A stretch of DNA of 40,097 nucleotides from an uncultured archaeon. GTDB lineage: Archaea; Thermoproteota; Bathyarchaeia; TCS64. Positions 31,852-40,097 of this stretch are shown piece by piece (position 1 is the first letter of the stretch; every line of letters begins with the position of its first letter). The stretch is taken from positions 1 through 40,097 of the forward strand of contig CALIUM010000023.1 in the NCBI GenBank assembly GCA_938048735.1, read 5' to 3'. The position numbers and the translations under genes were made by a program. The notes beneath the pieces were generated by a model. The model was given only the letters and a program-made list of their open reading frames with translations. It had not been told where the DNA came from and ran no database searches.

Positions 31852-32010
31852 CTAAGGCCTGAGCTTCCTGATCCTCCAGTTTCTCCTGGTCTTGGGGCTG
31901 AATCGCACCCTCCCCATCGTCCTCATGATTATCCAAGAGGGGACAGGCCCCTTCTGCTTCTCAGCCTTTATCAGGCGGAGCTTGAGAGCTAATGGCTTAT
32001 TTCCAGCCAA
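31852..32010 (-). CDS. rpl39e: Ribosomal protein L39e
   Basis: This 52-residue basic protein lines the exit tunnel. It reads [20 protein letters not shown], then [20 protein letters not shown] and a basic end ([11 protein letters not shown]), matching the L39e pattern throughout. It uses a TTG start with GGAGGT 4-9 nt upstream; there is one base between the pdcd5 stop and this TTG. Confidence 0.95.
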   Translation of the reverse strand: MAGNKPLALKLRLIKAEKQKGPVPSWIIMRTMGRVRFSPKTRRNWRIRKLRP

Positions 32011-32011
32011 G

Positions 32012-32347
32012 CTACCTCCTCCTCACCTTTATCTCCCTATACTGCTGGGCCTGAAGTTGGGCTAAGAGGCTCTTCAGCATCTCGTCGGTTATGGGCAGCT
32101 TGAGCCTGCCGCTCTGGGCCACTTGGATCAGCTGGAGTTCAAGCTGCTCAGCGTACTCGGGCCTCACCATCTTTATATTCGTGAGCCTCTGCCTCGCCTC
32201 GGGGGTTAGTATCCTTCGGAGGAGGACCTGCTTAGCCGCCTCAGCCTCCCTCCTCTGCCTCTCAAGCTCCTCCTCCCTCTCCCTCTGGGCCTGAAGCTCG
32301 AGCAGCCGCCTCTCCCTCAGCCTCCTAAGCTCCTCGTCTGAAGACAT
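32012..32347 (-). CDS. PDCD5-family DNA-binding protein
   Basis: This 111-residue protein is a member of the archaeal/eukaryotic PDCD5 (TFAR19) family. It starts with a long charged helix ([16 protein letters not shown]...) followed by the compact domain [22 protein letters not shown] and a C-terminal stretch ending KVRRR. The exact role in archaea is not established; nucleic acid binding has been proposed. It lies between rps19e and rpl39e, a frequent archaeal context. Confidence 0.93.
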   Translation of the reverse strand: MSSDEELRRLRERRLLELQAQREREEELERQRREAEAAKQVLLRRILTPEARQRLTNIKMVRPEYAEQLELQLIQVAQSGRLKLPITDEMLKSLLAQLQAQQYREIKVRRR

Positions 32348-32357
32348 GACCCCTCAC

Positions 32358-32813
32358 TTAGGCTTGTCTTGATCGCTGCGACTCCCTATCCATCTCCCTC
32401 TTTATCTGGGTGGAGAGGGCGTCCAGGAGGCTCCTCCCCTTAGGGCTTATGCCCCTTCCCTTGAGGTCTTCCCTGACCACGAGGCCGGCGGCCTCGAGCT
32501 GCTGGAGTATCCTCCTGATTATGGCTCCGCTCCCCCTTCTGAAGTGGGCTGGAGCTACCCCCCTCCTCTTCCTCCCCCCATATAGCTTCCTCAGCCTGGA
32601 GACTCCCAGAGGGCCATTCACATATAGCTTCCTGAGCATGGAGGCGCTCCTTATATACCACCAGTCGGGGTTGTGGGGTGGTCTCTCCCTGTGAACCCCC
32701 GTCTTAACATAGGCAGCCCAATCCGGTGGCCTGACCTCGGGGACACTGCTCTTCAGGTACTCGCTCAGCCTAGCTATGATCACGTCGGCCGGAACATCGT
32801 AGACCGTGGGCAT
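32358..32813 (-). CDS. rps19e: Ribosomal protein S19e
   Basis: This small-subunit protein has 151 residues from ATG 32813 (MPTVYDVPADVII, the family start); a GTG at 32819 adds two residues. Typical parts are PPDWAAYVKTGVHRERPP, DWWYIRSASMLRKLYV, and YGGRKRRGVAPAHFRRGSG. First gene of an eight-gene operon to secE, with the TATA box at 32856-32865. Confidence 0.96.
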   Translation of the reverse strand: MPTVYDVPADVIIARLSEYLKSSVPEVRPPDWAAYVKTGVHRERPPHNPDWWYIRSASMLRKLYVNGPLGVSRLRKLYGGRKRRGVAPAHFRRGSGAIIRRILQQLEAAGLVVREDLKGRGISPKGRSLLDALSTQIKREMDRESQRSRQA

Positions 32814-32855
32814 CTCCACCCTTTCTCCGCAGCATTGAATTGGTTAAGCCTCTGA

Positions 32856-32865
32856 CATATATATC
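32856..32865 (-). promoter_or_regulatory. TATA box of the rps19e-secE operon
   Basis: The - strand reads GATATATATG. The predicted start site is near 32835, about 16-22 nt before the rps19e start. Confidence 0.5.
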
Positions 32866-32907
32866 TGATCTCCCTCCCCCCAAGAGCCGGATAGTCCCTA
32901 GGCTGAT

Positions 32908-33669
32908 CTATCTCCTGATCTTTTTCAGAGTCTCGGAGCATCCGGTGGCTAGGAGGCCTGAATCGCTGCCTATGCCTATGAACCTGAACCCCTTCTCTAT
33001 AAGCTCGTTTATGTGTTCCACCCCTCTAGCGAAGGCTATCCCTGGGGCCACCCCGGAAGCGATACATGAATCCAGAACCCTCTCCATAGCCTTCACCACC
33101 TCGGGATGGAAGGGCTTACCCCTGTAACCCATGGACATGGAGAGGTCCATGGGGCCTATGAAGGTCGCGTCAACCCCCTCCACTGCCACGATCTCCTCTA
33201 TATTCTCGACGGCCTTCCTCGTCTCTATCTGGACCGCGACCAGGATCTCCTCATTAACGACCTCCAGATACTCCTCCTCCCTTAGGCCCCATACGGAGGC
33301 AGGCCTACCCGGGGCGCACCCCCTCACCCCTTCAGGCGGGTATCTGCAGTAGGAGACCGCCCTCTCAGCCTCCTCCCCTGTGTTCACCCAGGGTATAATG
33401 ACCCCATAGGCTCCGGTGTCCAGGGCAAGCTTAATGGCGTTCATATCGTTCCAGACGACCCTTACCAGGGGGAGGGCCTTACAGCCCATCGAGGCCCTCA
33501 CGAGGCCGTCCACGGTCTCGAGTGAGGGAGGACCATGCTCGGTGTCGAAGAGGATCCAGTCAATACCCGAGTTGGCCACTATCCTGACCGCCTGAGGGTT
33601 TAGGATGGATATCCAAACCCCTAAGGCTGTCTCTCCCCCTTTAAGCCTCTCCTTAACCCTATTCCTCAT
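32908..33669 (-). CDS. HpcH/HpaI family aldolase
   Basis: This class II (metal-dependent) aldolase splits or forms 2-oxo-3-deoxy sugar acids or related 4-hydroxy-2-oxo acids; the exact substrate is not clear. It has about 253 residues from ATG 33669. Motifs are DWILFDTEHGPPS, the Arg in LPLVRV, the metal-ligand Glu in QIETRKAVENIEEI and Asp in FIGPMDLSMSMGYRG. The frame extends to ATG 33696, but the TATA box at 33698-33709 would put the start site near 33678, so the later ATG is favoured. Single gene; it might serve a branched or non-phosphorylating sugar pathway. Confidence 0.9.
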   Translation of the reverse strand: MRNRVKERLKGGETALGVWISILNPQAVRIVANSGIDWILFDTEHGPPSLETVDGLVRASMGCKALPLVRVVWNDMNAIKLALDTGAYGVIIPWVNTGEEAERAVSYCRYPPEGVRGCAPGRPASVWGLREEEYLEVVNEEILVAVQIETRKAVENIEEIVAVEGVDATFIGPMDLSMSMGYRGKPFHPEVVKAMERVLDSCIASGVAPGIAFARGVEHINELIEKGFRFIGIGSDSGLLATGCSETLKKIRR

Positions 33670-33697
33670 GGCCTTCTCATGAGATGTATTGATCATC

Positions 33698-33709
33698 GTT
33701 TAAATTTAA
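33698..33709 (-). promoter_or_regulatory. TATA box of the aldolase gene
   Basis: TTAAATTTAAAC on the - strand. The start site predicted near 33678 leaves about 8 nt before ATG 33669, so the message is near-leaderless. Confidence 0.45.
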
Positions 33710-33818
33710 CAGCGCTTCCCCTTCCAGTTCTTCATATCTAGGGGATGGCGTGGGAGATATACTCCATCATAAATGTAGAATTTGGATGCTCTCCCCCTCA
33801 TCGATGGGCTTGTCTTGA

Positions 33819-34124
33819 TCATCTCTCCTGAGCGTAGAACTCGATGTATCCGCACCTTGTGCACCTAAAGCCTGTGATGGCGAGCCTCTTCGCCTCCTCC
33901 CTCTTGAATATGATCCCCTTCTTCTCCCCAGTCCTCTCCTCCCAGTAGGGCTTCCCGACGCTCACCTCCTCAAACGTTGGCATCCCGCCGAAGAATGTTC
34001 CAGAGGTATACGGAGAGATGGATTGAGGGTGGAGGCGCTCAACGGGGAACTGGATCTCACCCCTCCTCATTACACCTCTGCACTTCGGGCAGGTTCGCTC
34101 CTCCCCAGACAACTCCGATATCAT
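33819..34124 (-). CDS. Small protein with two CxxC zinc-ribbon halves
   Basis: This 101-residue protein has CPKC near the N-terminus (12-15) and CTRC near the C-terminus (88-91), with about 70 residues between, including a variable part. The layout, C-P-x-C-x-G-x-(M/I)..G.I at the start and G..C..CGYIEFYA at the end, is like small archaeal and bacterial zinc-ribbon proteins of unknown function. Zinc binding is expected; no function is claimed. It stands alone, divergent from rpl12. Confidence 0.75.
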   Translation of the reverse strand: MISELSGEERTCPKCRGVMRRGEIQFPVERLHPQSISPYTSGTFFGGMPTFEEVSVGKPYWEERTGEKKGIIFKREEAKRLAITGFRCTRCGYIEFYAQER

Positions 34125-34261
34125 ATATGACTAACTGCTCTATAAACCATCCCCCTCGGTAGAGGATGCCGGGTTGGGCCCTTTAACCGGGTTTATGATA
34201 GGAAAGGATAAAAGTCGGTTTTATTCTTCACTCTTCAAGAGCAATCGCTCAAGTCGAGGTG

Positions 34262-34576
34262 ATGGATTTGCAGTACATGTATGCGGCCCTCCTGCTCCAT
34301 AGCGCGGGCAGGGAGATAACTGAGAGCAGCCTAGAGAGCGTCCTTAGCGCAGCTGGGATCAAGCCAGACCCCATAAGGGTGAAGGCCCTAGTGGCAGCCC
34401 TCTCCGAGATAAACATAGATGAGGCTATAAAGACCCCAATGTTCACAGCCGCGGCGCCCTACGCTCCTCCAACTCCAAGCGGACCCGTGGCCGAGAAGGC
34501 TGAGGAGAAGCCGAAGGAAGAGGAGAAGAAGGAGGAAGAGGAGGATCTCCAGGGCCTAAGCGCGCTCTTCGGCTAG
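34262..34576 (+). CDS. rpl12: Ribosomal protein L12 (P1 type)
   Basis: This stalk protein binds translation factors. It has 104 residues from ATG 34262: helical dimer domain ([22 protein letters not shown]), a Pro/Ala hinge, a highly acidic stretch, and the conserved end GLSALFG. A GTG at 34259 lies just before; GAGGTG at 34256-34261 abuts the ATG. Elsewhere it usually follows rpl10; here it is 6 kb away and on the other strand, still followed by alaS. Confidence 0.96.
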   Translation: MDLQYMYAALLLHSAGREITESSLESVLSAAGIKPDPIRVKALVAALSEINIDEAIKTPMFTAAAPYAPPTPSGPVAEKAEEKPKEEEKKEEEEDLQGLSALFG

Positions 34577-34583
34577 CCTGGCT

Positions 34584-37364
34584 TTGACGGTTATCCCGGG
34601 GTCTAAGGTCTTGGAGGTTCCCCCAGACGAGTTTAGGCTGCCCTTCTTTGAGGAGCAGGGCTTCATAAGGAAACTCTGCCCCCTCTGCGGAAGCCACTAC
34701 TGGACCCAGAACCCATCCTCGGAGAATTGCGGAGACTTCCCATGCGCCCCCTACACCTTCATAGGCGACTCTCCAGTTAAGAGGAGGTTCACAGTGGCCG
34801 AGATGAGGGAGAAGTTCCTATCCTTCTTCGAGGATAGGGGCCACAGGAGGATACCTCCATACCCCGTCGTCGCCAGGTGGAGGGACGACCTCATGATAAC
34901 CATAGCCAGCATAGTGGACTTCCAGCCATATGTGACGGAGGGGGTCATCCCCCCACCCGCAAACCCGCTCGTCATAAGCCAGCCATGCCTCAGGTTTGAA
35001 GATATAGACCTCGTTGGAAAAACGGCTGGGAGGCACCTGACCATCTTCGAGATGGGAGGCCACCACGCCTTCAACTATGAGGAGGGGCCCCAGATCTACT
35101 GGAAGGATGAGACCGTAAGGTTCCACCACGAGCTCCTCACCAAAGAGCTCGGGGTGCCCTCTGAGAAGGTCACATACAAGGAGGGATTATGGAGCGGCGG
35201 GGGGAACGCGGGCTTCGACCTGGAGGGATGTGTCGACGGCCTGGAGATATCCACCCTAGTCTTCATGATGTTCAGGGTCATAGGCTCAAGGCTCGAGCCG
35301 ATGCCCATAAGGGTGGTTGACACGGGATATGGGATAGAGCGATGGACCTGGCTCAGCGCCGGAACCCCAAGCGCCTTCCACGCCGTCTATGGGCCGATCC
35401 TAGAAAGGGCCTTGGAATGGGCTGGGCTGGATGGGGTGCATAGCGAGGTCCTATCCGAGGCCGCCAGGCATCTGAGAGCATACCCCCCAGCCCAAGGGGA
35501 GATGGAGGCACTGGCGGCGCTCTTGGGATATGATCTACTGGAGCTGGAGAGGCTGATAGGCCTTTTTGAGAGCATATACGGAGCCCTGGACCACACGAAG
35601 AGCCTTGTATTCATACTCTCAGAGGGGGTTGTCCCATCCAATGTCAAGGAGGGCTACCTAGCCCGCCTCCTATATCGGCGAGCTTACAGGCTTCTGAGGA
35701 GGGCCGACCTCGAGGAAAGGCTCCAGGACCTGGTGGAGGACCAGATAGATTACTGGGGAGGGGATTTCCCCCATCTCAGGGAGATGAGGGAGGAGGTGCT
35801 GGAGATGATCAAGGCCGAGGGGGAGAAGTACGAGGAGACCCTGAGGAGGGGCTCATCCCTGGTCAAGAGGGCGCTGAGGAAGGGATCGATCTCCACAGAG
35901 CAGCTTGTAGAGTTCTACGACAGCCACGGCCTAACACCAGAGGATGTGAGGGAGGCAGCCTCGGAGGAGGGATTCGACGTCCAAGTTCCACGTGACTTCT
36001 ACTCATTGGTGGCCAGGAGGCATATGGGGAGAGAGGCCCCCGAGAGGGCTGAGATGGCCGGATGGGATAAGCTTTCAGAGAGGGTGAAGGGGCTGGAGAA
36101 GACGGTCACGCTCTTCTATGAAGACCCCTATATGAGGGAGTTCACGGCCAAGGTCACAGCCATTATAGATGATAATTATGTGGTCCTAGACAGGACAGCC
36201 TTCTACGCCGAGGCTGGAGGCCAGCTCTCAGACACGGGCTGGCTTCTGAAGGGATCGGAGAGGGTCAGAGTCAAAAACGTCCACTCAATCGATGGGGTAT
36301 TAATCCACGAGGTTGAAGGCTCAAACTTCAAGGTAGGAGAGGATGTTAAGGGCATAATAGACTGGGATAGACGGTTCTCCCTCATGAGGAGCCACACGGC
36401 GACCCACCTCCTCCTAGGGGCTGCCCGGAGGGTCCTTGGGGAGCATGCCTGGCAGGCTGGAGCCCAGAAGGGTGTTGAGGTGAGCCGCTTGGATATAAGC
36501 CACCACAGGAGGTTGACGAGGGAGGATGTGGAGAGGATGGAACAGCTTGTCAACGAGGTGATCTCGGAGGGGAGGGAGGTCAAATGCAGCTGGATGCCCA
36601 GGAACGAGGCCGAGAAGATGTATGGGTTCCGCCTCTACCAGGGAGGGGTGGCCCCCGGAAGGGAGATAAGGGTTGTTGAGGTTGAGGGCTGGGATGCAGA
36701 GGCATGCGGTGGGACCCATGTCAGCAAGACCTCGGAGGTGGGGATGGTCAAGATACTAGGAACTGAGAGGGTGCAGGACGGGGTTGAGCGGATCATATTC
36801 TCCACAGGACCCCACGCCTTGGGGGAGGTGCAGAGGAGGGAGCGGATCCTACTACGGGTGGCTGAGACCCTTGGAATACCCATCGAACACGTTGAGAGGG
36901 TCGTCGCGGAGAGCGTCGAGAAGACATCGAGGCTTAGAAAGGAGAGGGATGAGTATCTCCGCCTAGCCTCGAGGTATATCGCCAAGGACCTCCTCAGGGG
37001 GGCCGTCGAGTTTATGGGGTGGAGCCTTATAGTCGAAACGCTTGAGGGGGGAGTAGACCTCCTCATAGAGGTTGGAAACTCCCTAGCCCAGATCTCCGAG
37101 AGGGCAATAGCCGTCCTGGCCTCCACGAAGGAGCCCAGATTCGTTGTCAAGATCGGGGTTGGAGCCCTCATGAAAGGGTTCGACGCAGGGAGGATGGCAG
37201 GCGAGATCGCCGGAGTTGTGGGAGGGAGGGGCGGAGGAGAGCCCCACTTCGGCCAAGGAGGGGGAGGAGACTCTAGGCTGTTCAGGGAGAGGAGGGAGGA
37301 GATAATCGGGATATTGAGGAGATGGGCCCTCATCGCGGAAAAAACTGAGAAAGGAACTCCGTAG
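34584..37364 (+). CDS. alaS: Alanyl-tRNA synthetase
   Basis: This enzyme loads alanine onto tRNA-Ala. It has 926 residues, the archaeal length. The N-terminal zinc motif (CPLCGSHYW with a later CGDFPC) is archaeal-type. The catalytic core holds FEMGGHHAFNYEE and GGGNAGFDLEGCVDGLE; the editing domain holds RSHTATHLL and CGGTHVSKTSEVG; the C-terminal part ends with GGRGGGEPHFGQGGGG. The TTG start is 7 nt after the rpl12 stop, so it is likely cotranscribed. The rpl12-alaS link is known in Sulfolobus as well. Confidence 0.97.
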   Translation: MTVIPGSKVLEVPPDEFRLPFFEEQGFIRKLCPLCGSHYWTQNPSSENCGDFPCAPYTFIGDSPVKRRFTVAEMREKFLSFFEDRGHRRIPPYPVVARWRDDLMITIASIVDFQPYVTEGVIPPPANPLVISQPCLRFEDIDLVGKTAGRHLTIFEMGGHHAFNYEEGPQIYWKDETVRFHHELLTKELGVPSEKVTYKEGLWSGGGNAGFDLEGCVDGLEISTLVFMMFRVIGSRLEPMPIRVVDTGYGIERWTWLSAGTPSAFHAVYGPILERALEWAGLDGVHSEVLSEAARHLRAYPPAQGEMEALAALLGYDLLELERLIGLFESIYGALDHTKSLVFILSEGVVPSNVKEGYLARLLYRRAYRLLRRADLEERLQDLVEDQIDYWGGDFPHLREMREEVLEMIKAEGEKYEETLRRGSSLVKRALRKGSISTEQLVEFYDSHGLTPEDVREAASEEGFDVQVPRDFYSLVARRHMGREAPERAEMAGWDKLSERVKGLEKTVTLFYEDPYMREFTAKVTAIIDDNYVVLDRTAFYAEAGGQLSDTGWLLKGSERVRVKNVHSIDGVLIHEVEGSNFKVGEDVKGIIDWDRRFSLMRSHTATHLLLGAARRVLGEHAWQAGAQKGVEVSRLDISHHRRLTREDVERMEQLVNEVISEGREVKCSWMPRNEAEKMYGFRLYQGGVAPGREIRVVEVEGWDAEACGGTHVSKTSEVGMVKILGTERVQDGVERIIFSTGPHALGEVQRRERILLRVAETLGIPIEHVERVVAESVEKTSRLRKERDEYLRLASRYIAKDLLRGAVEFMGWSLIVETLEGGVDLLIEVGNSLAQISERAIAVLASTKEPRFVVKIGVGALMKGFDAGRMAGEIAGVVGGRGGGEPHFGQGGGGDSRLFRERREEIIGILRRWALIAEKTEKGTP

Positions 37365-37366
37365 GA

Positions 37367-37372
37367 TTTTTT
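37367..37372 (+). terminator. T-run after alaS
   Basis: TTTTTT starts 2 nt after the alaS stop; a second T-rich stretch (CTTTTATTC, 37381-37389) follows and could instead be the leuS TATA box, placing its start near 37412. Whether alaS and leuS are separate messages is not settled. Confidence 0.35.
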
Positions 37373-37429
37373 ACTCACAACCTTTTATTCTCCCTACAGC
37401 TACATAATTCGACCAGGATAGGGGCTTGA

Positions 37430-40097
37430 ATGGTTGACTGGGCATCAATAGAGGAGAAATGGCGGAGGAGGTGGGCAGAGGCTAGGATATTCGAGGCCGA
37501 CCCAGAACCCGGAAAGCCAAAGTTTTATCTGACCGTCGCATACCCATACCCCAACTCCCCCCAACACATAGGCCATGGTAGAACCTACACCCTTGCGGAT
37601 GTCCACGCCAGGTACAGGAGGATGCAGGGCTACAACGTCCTCTTCCCCATGGCCTGGCACTACACAGGTACACCCGTTATAGCGATGGTGGAGAGGCTGA
37701 TGAAGGGGGATGAGGACCTGCTGGACACCTTCCTCAACATATACCATGTCCCTAAGGAGAGGCTCCAGGAGCTGACCACACCCATAAGCATGGCGAGATA
37801 CTTCGCCGGGGAGATAAAGCAAGGGATGCAGAGGATGGGCTTCAGCATAGACTGGAGGAGGGAGTTCACAACCATAGACCCATACTACAACAAGTTCATA
37901 GAGTGGCAGTTCACGAAGCTCAGGGAGAAGGGCTACATAGTCCAGGGAAGCCACCCCGTGGGCTGGTGCCCCCACTGCGGAAACCCCGTAGGCCAGCACG
38001 ACACGGTAGGGGATGTGGAGCCAGAGATAGAGGAGTTCACGGTGATAAAGTTCAGGAGGGGGGAGGAGGTCTTCCCGGCTGCGACCCTCAGGCCTGAGAC
38101 CGTCTATGGGGCCGTGAACATGTGGCTCAACCCTAGCGCAGAGTACGTCAGGGCCAAAGTCGATGGAGAGACCTGGATAATAAGCCTCCAAGCTGTCGAG
38201 AAGCTCAGATTCCTAGGGAGAAGGGTGGAGGTCGAGGAGAGATTCCAAGGCATGAGCCTGATCGGCGAGGGCGTGGTGAACCCTGCGACCGGGAAGGAGA
38301 TACCTATACTTCCAGCCGACTTCGTGGACCCGAAGGGTGCTACTGGAGTGGTCATGTCGGTTCCGGCCCACGCCCCCTACGACCTAGTTGCCTTGGAGGA
38401 GTTGAAGAGGCTCTCGAACCGGGCTCTCCAGGAGCTGGGCTTGAAGCCCGGGATTGTCAGAACAGTTGAACCCATATCGGTGATCGAGGCTCCGGGCTAT
38501 GGTGAGTATCCAGCCTTAGACGTGGTCAGAAAGATGGAGATCAGGGGCCAAGATGACCCGAGGCTTGAGAAGGCAACCCAGGAGGTCTATAGCCAGGAGT
38601 ACCACAACGGGAGGATGAGGGGTAACACGGGAAGGTATTCGGGCCTACCCGTCGCCAGGGCTAAGGAGGCCGTTAAGGAGGACCTATTAGCCGAGGGGAA
38701 GGCGACAACCATCTACGAGCTCATCTCCCCCGTAAAGTGCAGATGCGGGACGGATGTCGTTGTCAAAATATTCGAGAACCAGTGGTTCATAGATTATGGG
38801 GATCCGGCCTGGAAGAAGCTGGCCTACGAGAACCTAGCTGGGATGAGGATAGTCCCTGAGGAGCTGAGGCAGGAGTTCGAGCACGTTATAGACTGGCTGA
38901 AGAGGAAGGCATGCGCTAGGAAGGCAGGGATGGGGACGAGGCTCCCATGGGACCCTGAATGGATAATTGAGGCCCTCTCCGACTCAACCATATACATGGC
39001 CTACTACACAGTGGTCAGGGGTTTGAAGAGGCTTAACCCTGATCCAGAGGTTCTTAGGCCCAGCTTCTGGAGCTACATCTTCCTGGGGGAGGGCTCAGCC
39101 GAGAGGGTGGCTATGGAGACGGGGATCCCGAGGGAGGAGATCGAGGATCTTAGGTCTGAGTTCCTATACTTCTATCCCCTGGATGCCCGCCACTCGGGGA
39201 GGGACCTCATCCCGAATCATCTAACCTTCATGATCTTCAACCATGACGCCATATTCCCTAGGAGCCTATGGCCTAGGGGGATCTTCGTCAATGGGAGTGT
39301 CCTGATGGAGGGGCAGAAGATGAGCAAGTCCTTCGCGAACATCATCCCCCTGGCAGAGGCCATAACAACATATGGGGCGGACACCCTCAGGCTCACCCTC
39401 ATGGTTACTGCCGAGCCCCTGAAGGATGCAGACTTCAGCAGGGAGCTGGCCAGGTCGATGCAGTCAACCCTCGAGAGGCTCTACAGCTGGGCTATGGAGG
39501 TGGCTAGGGGAGGGAGAGGCTTAGAGGGGGAGCTGGAGGAGATCGACCTATGGATGATGAGCAGGCTCCAGAGGGCCATAGAGGAGGCGACCCAGGCGAT
39601 GGAGGAGATGAGGGTTAGGAAGGCGATCCACTCCATCCTCTTCAACCTGAACGCGGATCTAGAGTGGTACATGAAGCGTGTCTCTCCAAAGAGGCTGAGG
39701 GAAGGCCGTAGAGAGGTCGTCCAGCATGTTCTACACCGCGTACTGGAGGCGCAGGTCAAGATGCTGGCGCCGTTCACACCTCACATATGTGAGGAGATCT
39801 GGGAGGCCATGGGAGGAGAGGGGTTCATATCCGAGGCACTCTGGCCGAGGGTGGATCCCTCCATGATAAGGCCTGATGTGGAAGAACTGGAGCTAATGGT
39901 AAAGACCTGCCTAGAGGATATACAGAACATATTGAAGGCCACAGGAGCTAAGCCCAAGGTGGTCCACCTCTACACGGCGACGGGCTGGAAGTGGAAGGTC
40001 TACCTAAAGGCCCTACAACAGGCGGCGACAGGCACCCTAGAGGTTGGAAGCCTCATAAGGGAGGCCCTGAAGGATGATGAGCTCAGAACAAGGCCCA
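37430..40097 (+). CDS. leuS: Leucyl-tRNA synthetase, 5' part (runs off the window)
   Basis: This enzyme loads leucine onto tRNA-Leu. 889 codons are visible from ATG 37430 with no stop before the window end; archaeal LeuRS usually has about 930-970 residues, so only the C-terminal end is missing. Motifs: HIGH at residues 46-49 (SPQHIGHGRTYT), the zinc-binding WCPHCGNPV stretch, the CP1 editing domain (TLRPETVYGAVNMW), and KMSKS at 630-634. A weak AGGGG lies about 5-8 nt before the ATG. It shares branched-chain amino acid use with ilvE and liv genes only by theme. Confidence 0.97.
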   Translation, partial: MVDWASIEEKWRRRWAEARIFEADPEPGKPKFYLTVAYPYPNSPQHIGHGRTYTLADVHARYRRMQGYNVLFPMAWHYTGTPVIAMVERLMKGDEDLLDTFLNIYHVPKERLQELTTPISMARYFAGEIKQGMQRMGFSIDWRREFTTIDPYYNKFIEWQFTKLREKGYIVQGSHPVGWCPHCGNPVGQHDTVGDVEPEIEEFTVIKFRRGEEVFPAATLRPETVYGAVNMWLNPSAEYVRAKVDGETWIISLQAVEKLRFLGRRVEVEERFQGMSLIGEGVVNPATGKEIPILPADFVDPKGATGVVMSVPAHAPYDLVALEELKRLSNRALQELGLKPGIVRTVEPISVIEAPGYGEYPALDVVRKMEIRGQDDPRLEKATQEVYSQEYHNGRMRGNTGRYSGLPVARAKEAVKEDLLAEGKATTIYELISPVKCRCGTDVVVKIFENQWFIDYGDPAWKKLAYENLAGMRIVPEELRQEFEHVIDWLKRKACARKAGMGTRLPWDPEWIIEALSDSTIYMAYYTVVRGLKRLNPDPEVLRPSFWSYIFLGEGSAERVAMETGIPREEIEDLRSEFLYFYPLDARHSGRDLIPNHLTFMIFNHDAIFPRSLWPRGIFVNGSVLMEGQKMSKSFANIIPLAEAITTYGADTLRLTLMVTAEPLKDADFSRELARSMQSTLERLYSWAMEVARGGRGLEGELEEIDLWMMSRLQRAIEEATQAMEEMRVRKAIHSILFNLNADLEWYMKRVSPKRLREGRREVVQHVLHRVLEAQVKMLAPFTPHICEEIWEAMGGEGFISEALWPRVDPSMIRPDVEELELMVKTCLEDIQNILKATGAKPKVVHLYTATGWKWKVYLKALQQAATGTLEVGSLIREALKDDELRTRP

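Noticed and set aside
36635-37378. 247-codon open frame on the - strand opposite alaS
   Set aside because: It is antisense to the alaS editing and C-terminal domains and is very Ser/Pro-rich, as expected for a shadow frame.
37445-38191. 248-codon open frame on the - strand opposite leuS
   Set aside because: It is fully antisense to the conserved leuS catalytic region, has no ribosome binding site of note, and a protein composition typical of shadow frames of AGG/GAG-rich genes.
1-40097. CRISPR arrays, insertion sequences, integrases, defence genes
   Set aside because: I saw no regularly spaced repeats, transposase motifs, or known defence domains in any of the real genes.

Overview
The window is archaeal. 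Signs are TATA-type promoters with very short leaders, archaeal/eukaryotic-type ribosomal proteins (L39e, L31e, L18a/LX, S19e, a P1-type L12), a P0-type L10, PDCD5, prefoldin alpha, Spt5/NusG, Sec61-gamma-type SecE, an A-type ATPase and archaeal AlaRS/LeuRS. Arginine is mostly coded by AGG/AGA, and GTG and TTG starts are common. The mix of a Fpo/Nuo-like respiratory complex, Liv transporter and TACK-like information genes points to Thermoproteota, most likely Bathyarchaeia or a close relative. That placement is an inference from gene content; I ran no phylogeny.

Region 1 (about 285-12360, + strand) is one long, tightly overlapping complex I operon: nuoA-B-C-D-H-I-J1-J2-K-N-L-M1-M2. It has all seven core peripheral/membrane subunits, a split J, and four antiporter-like subunits instead of three. 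No NADH (E/F/G) or F420 (FpoF/O) input module is present. NuoD lacks the usual quinone head-group residues. Two small ORFs fill the only sizeable gaps in the operon.

Region 2 (12543-18685, +) is the A-type ATP synthase operon F-H-E-A-B-D-C; membrane subunits I (a) and K (c) are not here. With region 1 it forms an ion-gradient generation and use block.

Region 3 (19044-24653) is a branched-chain amino acid/amide ABC transporter: divergent livH-livM plus a 40-residue membrane ORF on the - strand, and livJ, livG, livF on the + strand. A single central TATA element can serve both directions. Just beyond lie a tandem pair of degenerate staphylococcal-nuclease-fold proteins (-), a TIGR04076-type protein (+) and a branched-chain aminotransferase (+), which fits metabolically with the Liv system.

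Region 4 (27004-32865, -) holds two convergent-facing information operons: rps19e-pdcd5-rpl39e-rpl31e-rpl18a-pfdA-ftsY-secE, and nusG-rpl11-rpl1-rpl10. They are separated by a 313-nt non-coding stretch with two perfect hairpins. Region 5 (32908-40097) holds a HpcH/HpaI aldolase (-), a two-CxxC zinc-ribbon protein (-), rpl12-alaS (+) and the 5' part of leuS (+), which runs off the window end.

Most of the window is conserved core biology. The parts most worth a second look are the atypical NuoD and NuoK, the four-antiporter layout, the His-rich NuoL loop, three unlisted small ORFs, the paired nuclease-fold proteins with complementary residue loss, the tail-less L10, and the hairpins between secE and nusG. 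I did not find a clear defence system, CRISPR array, insertion sequence, tRNA or rRNA.
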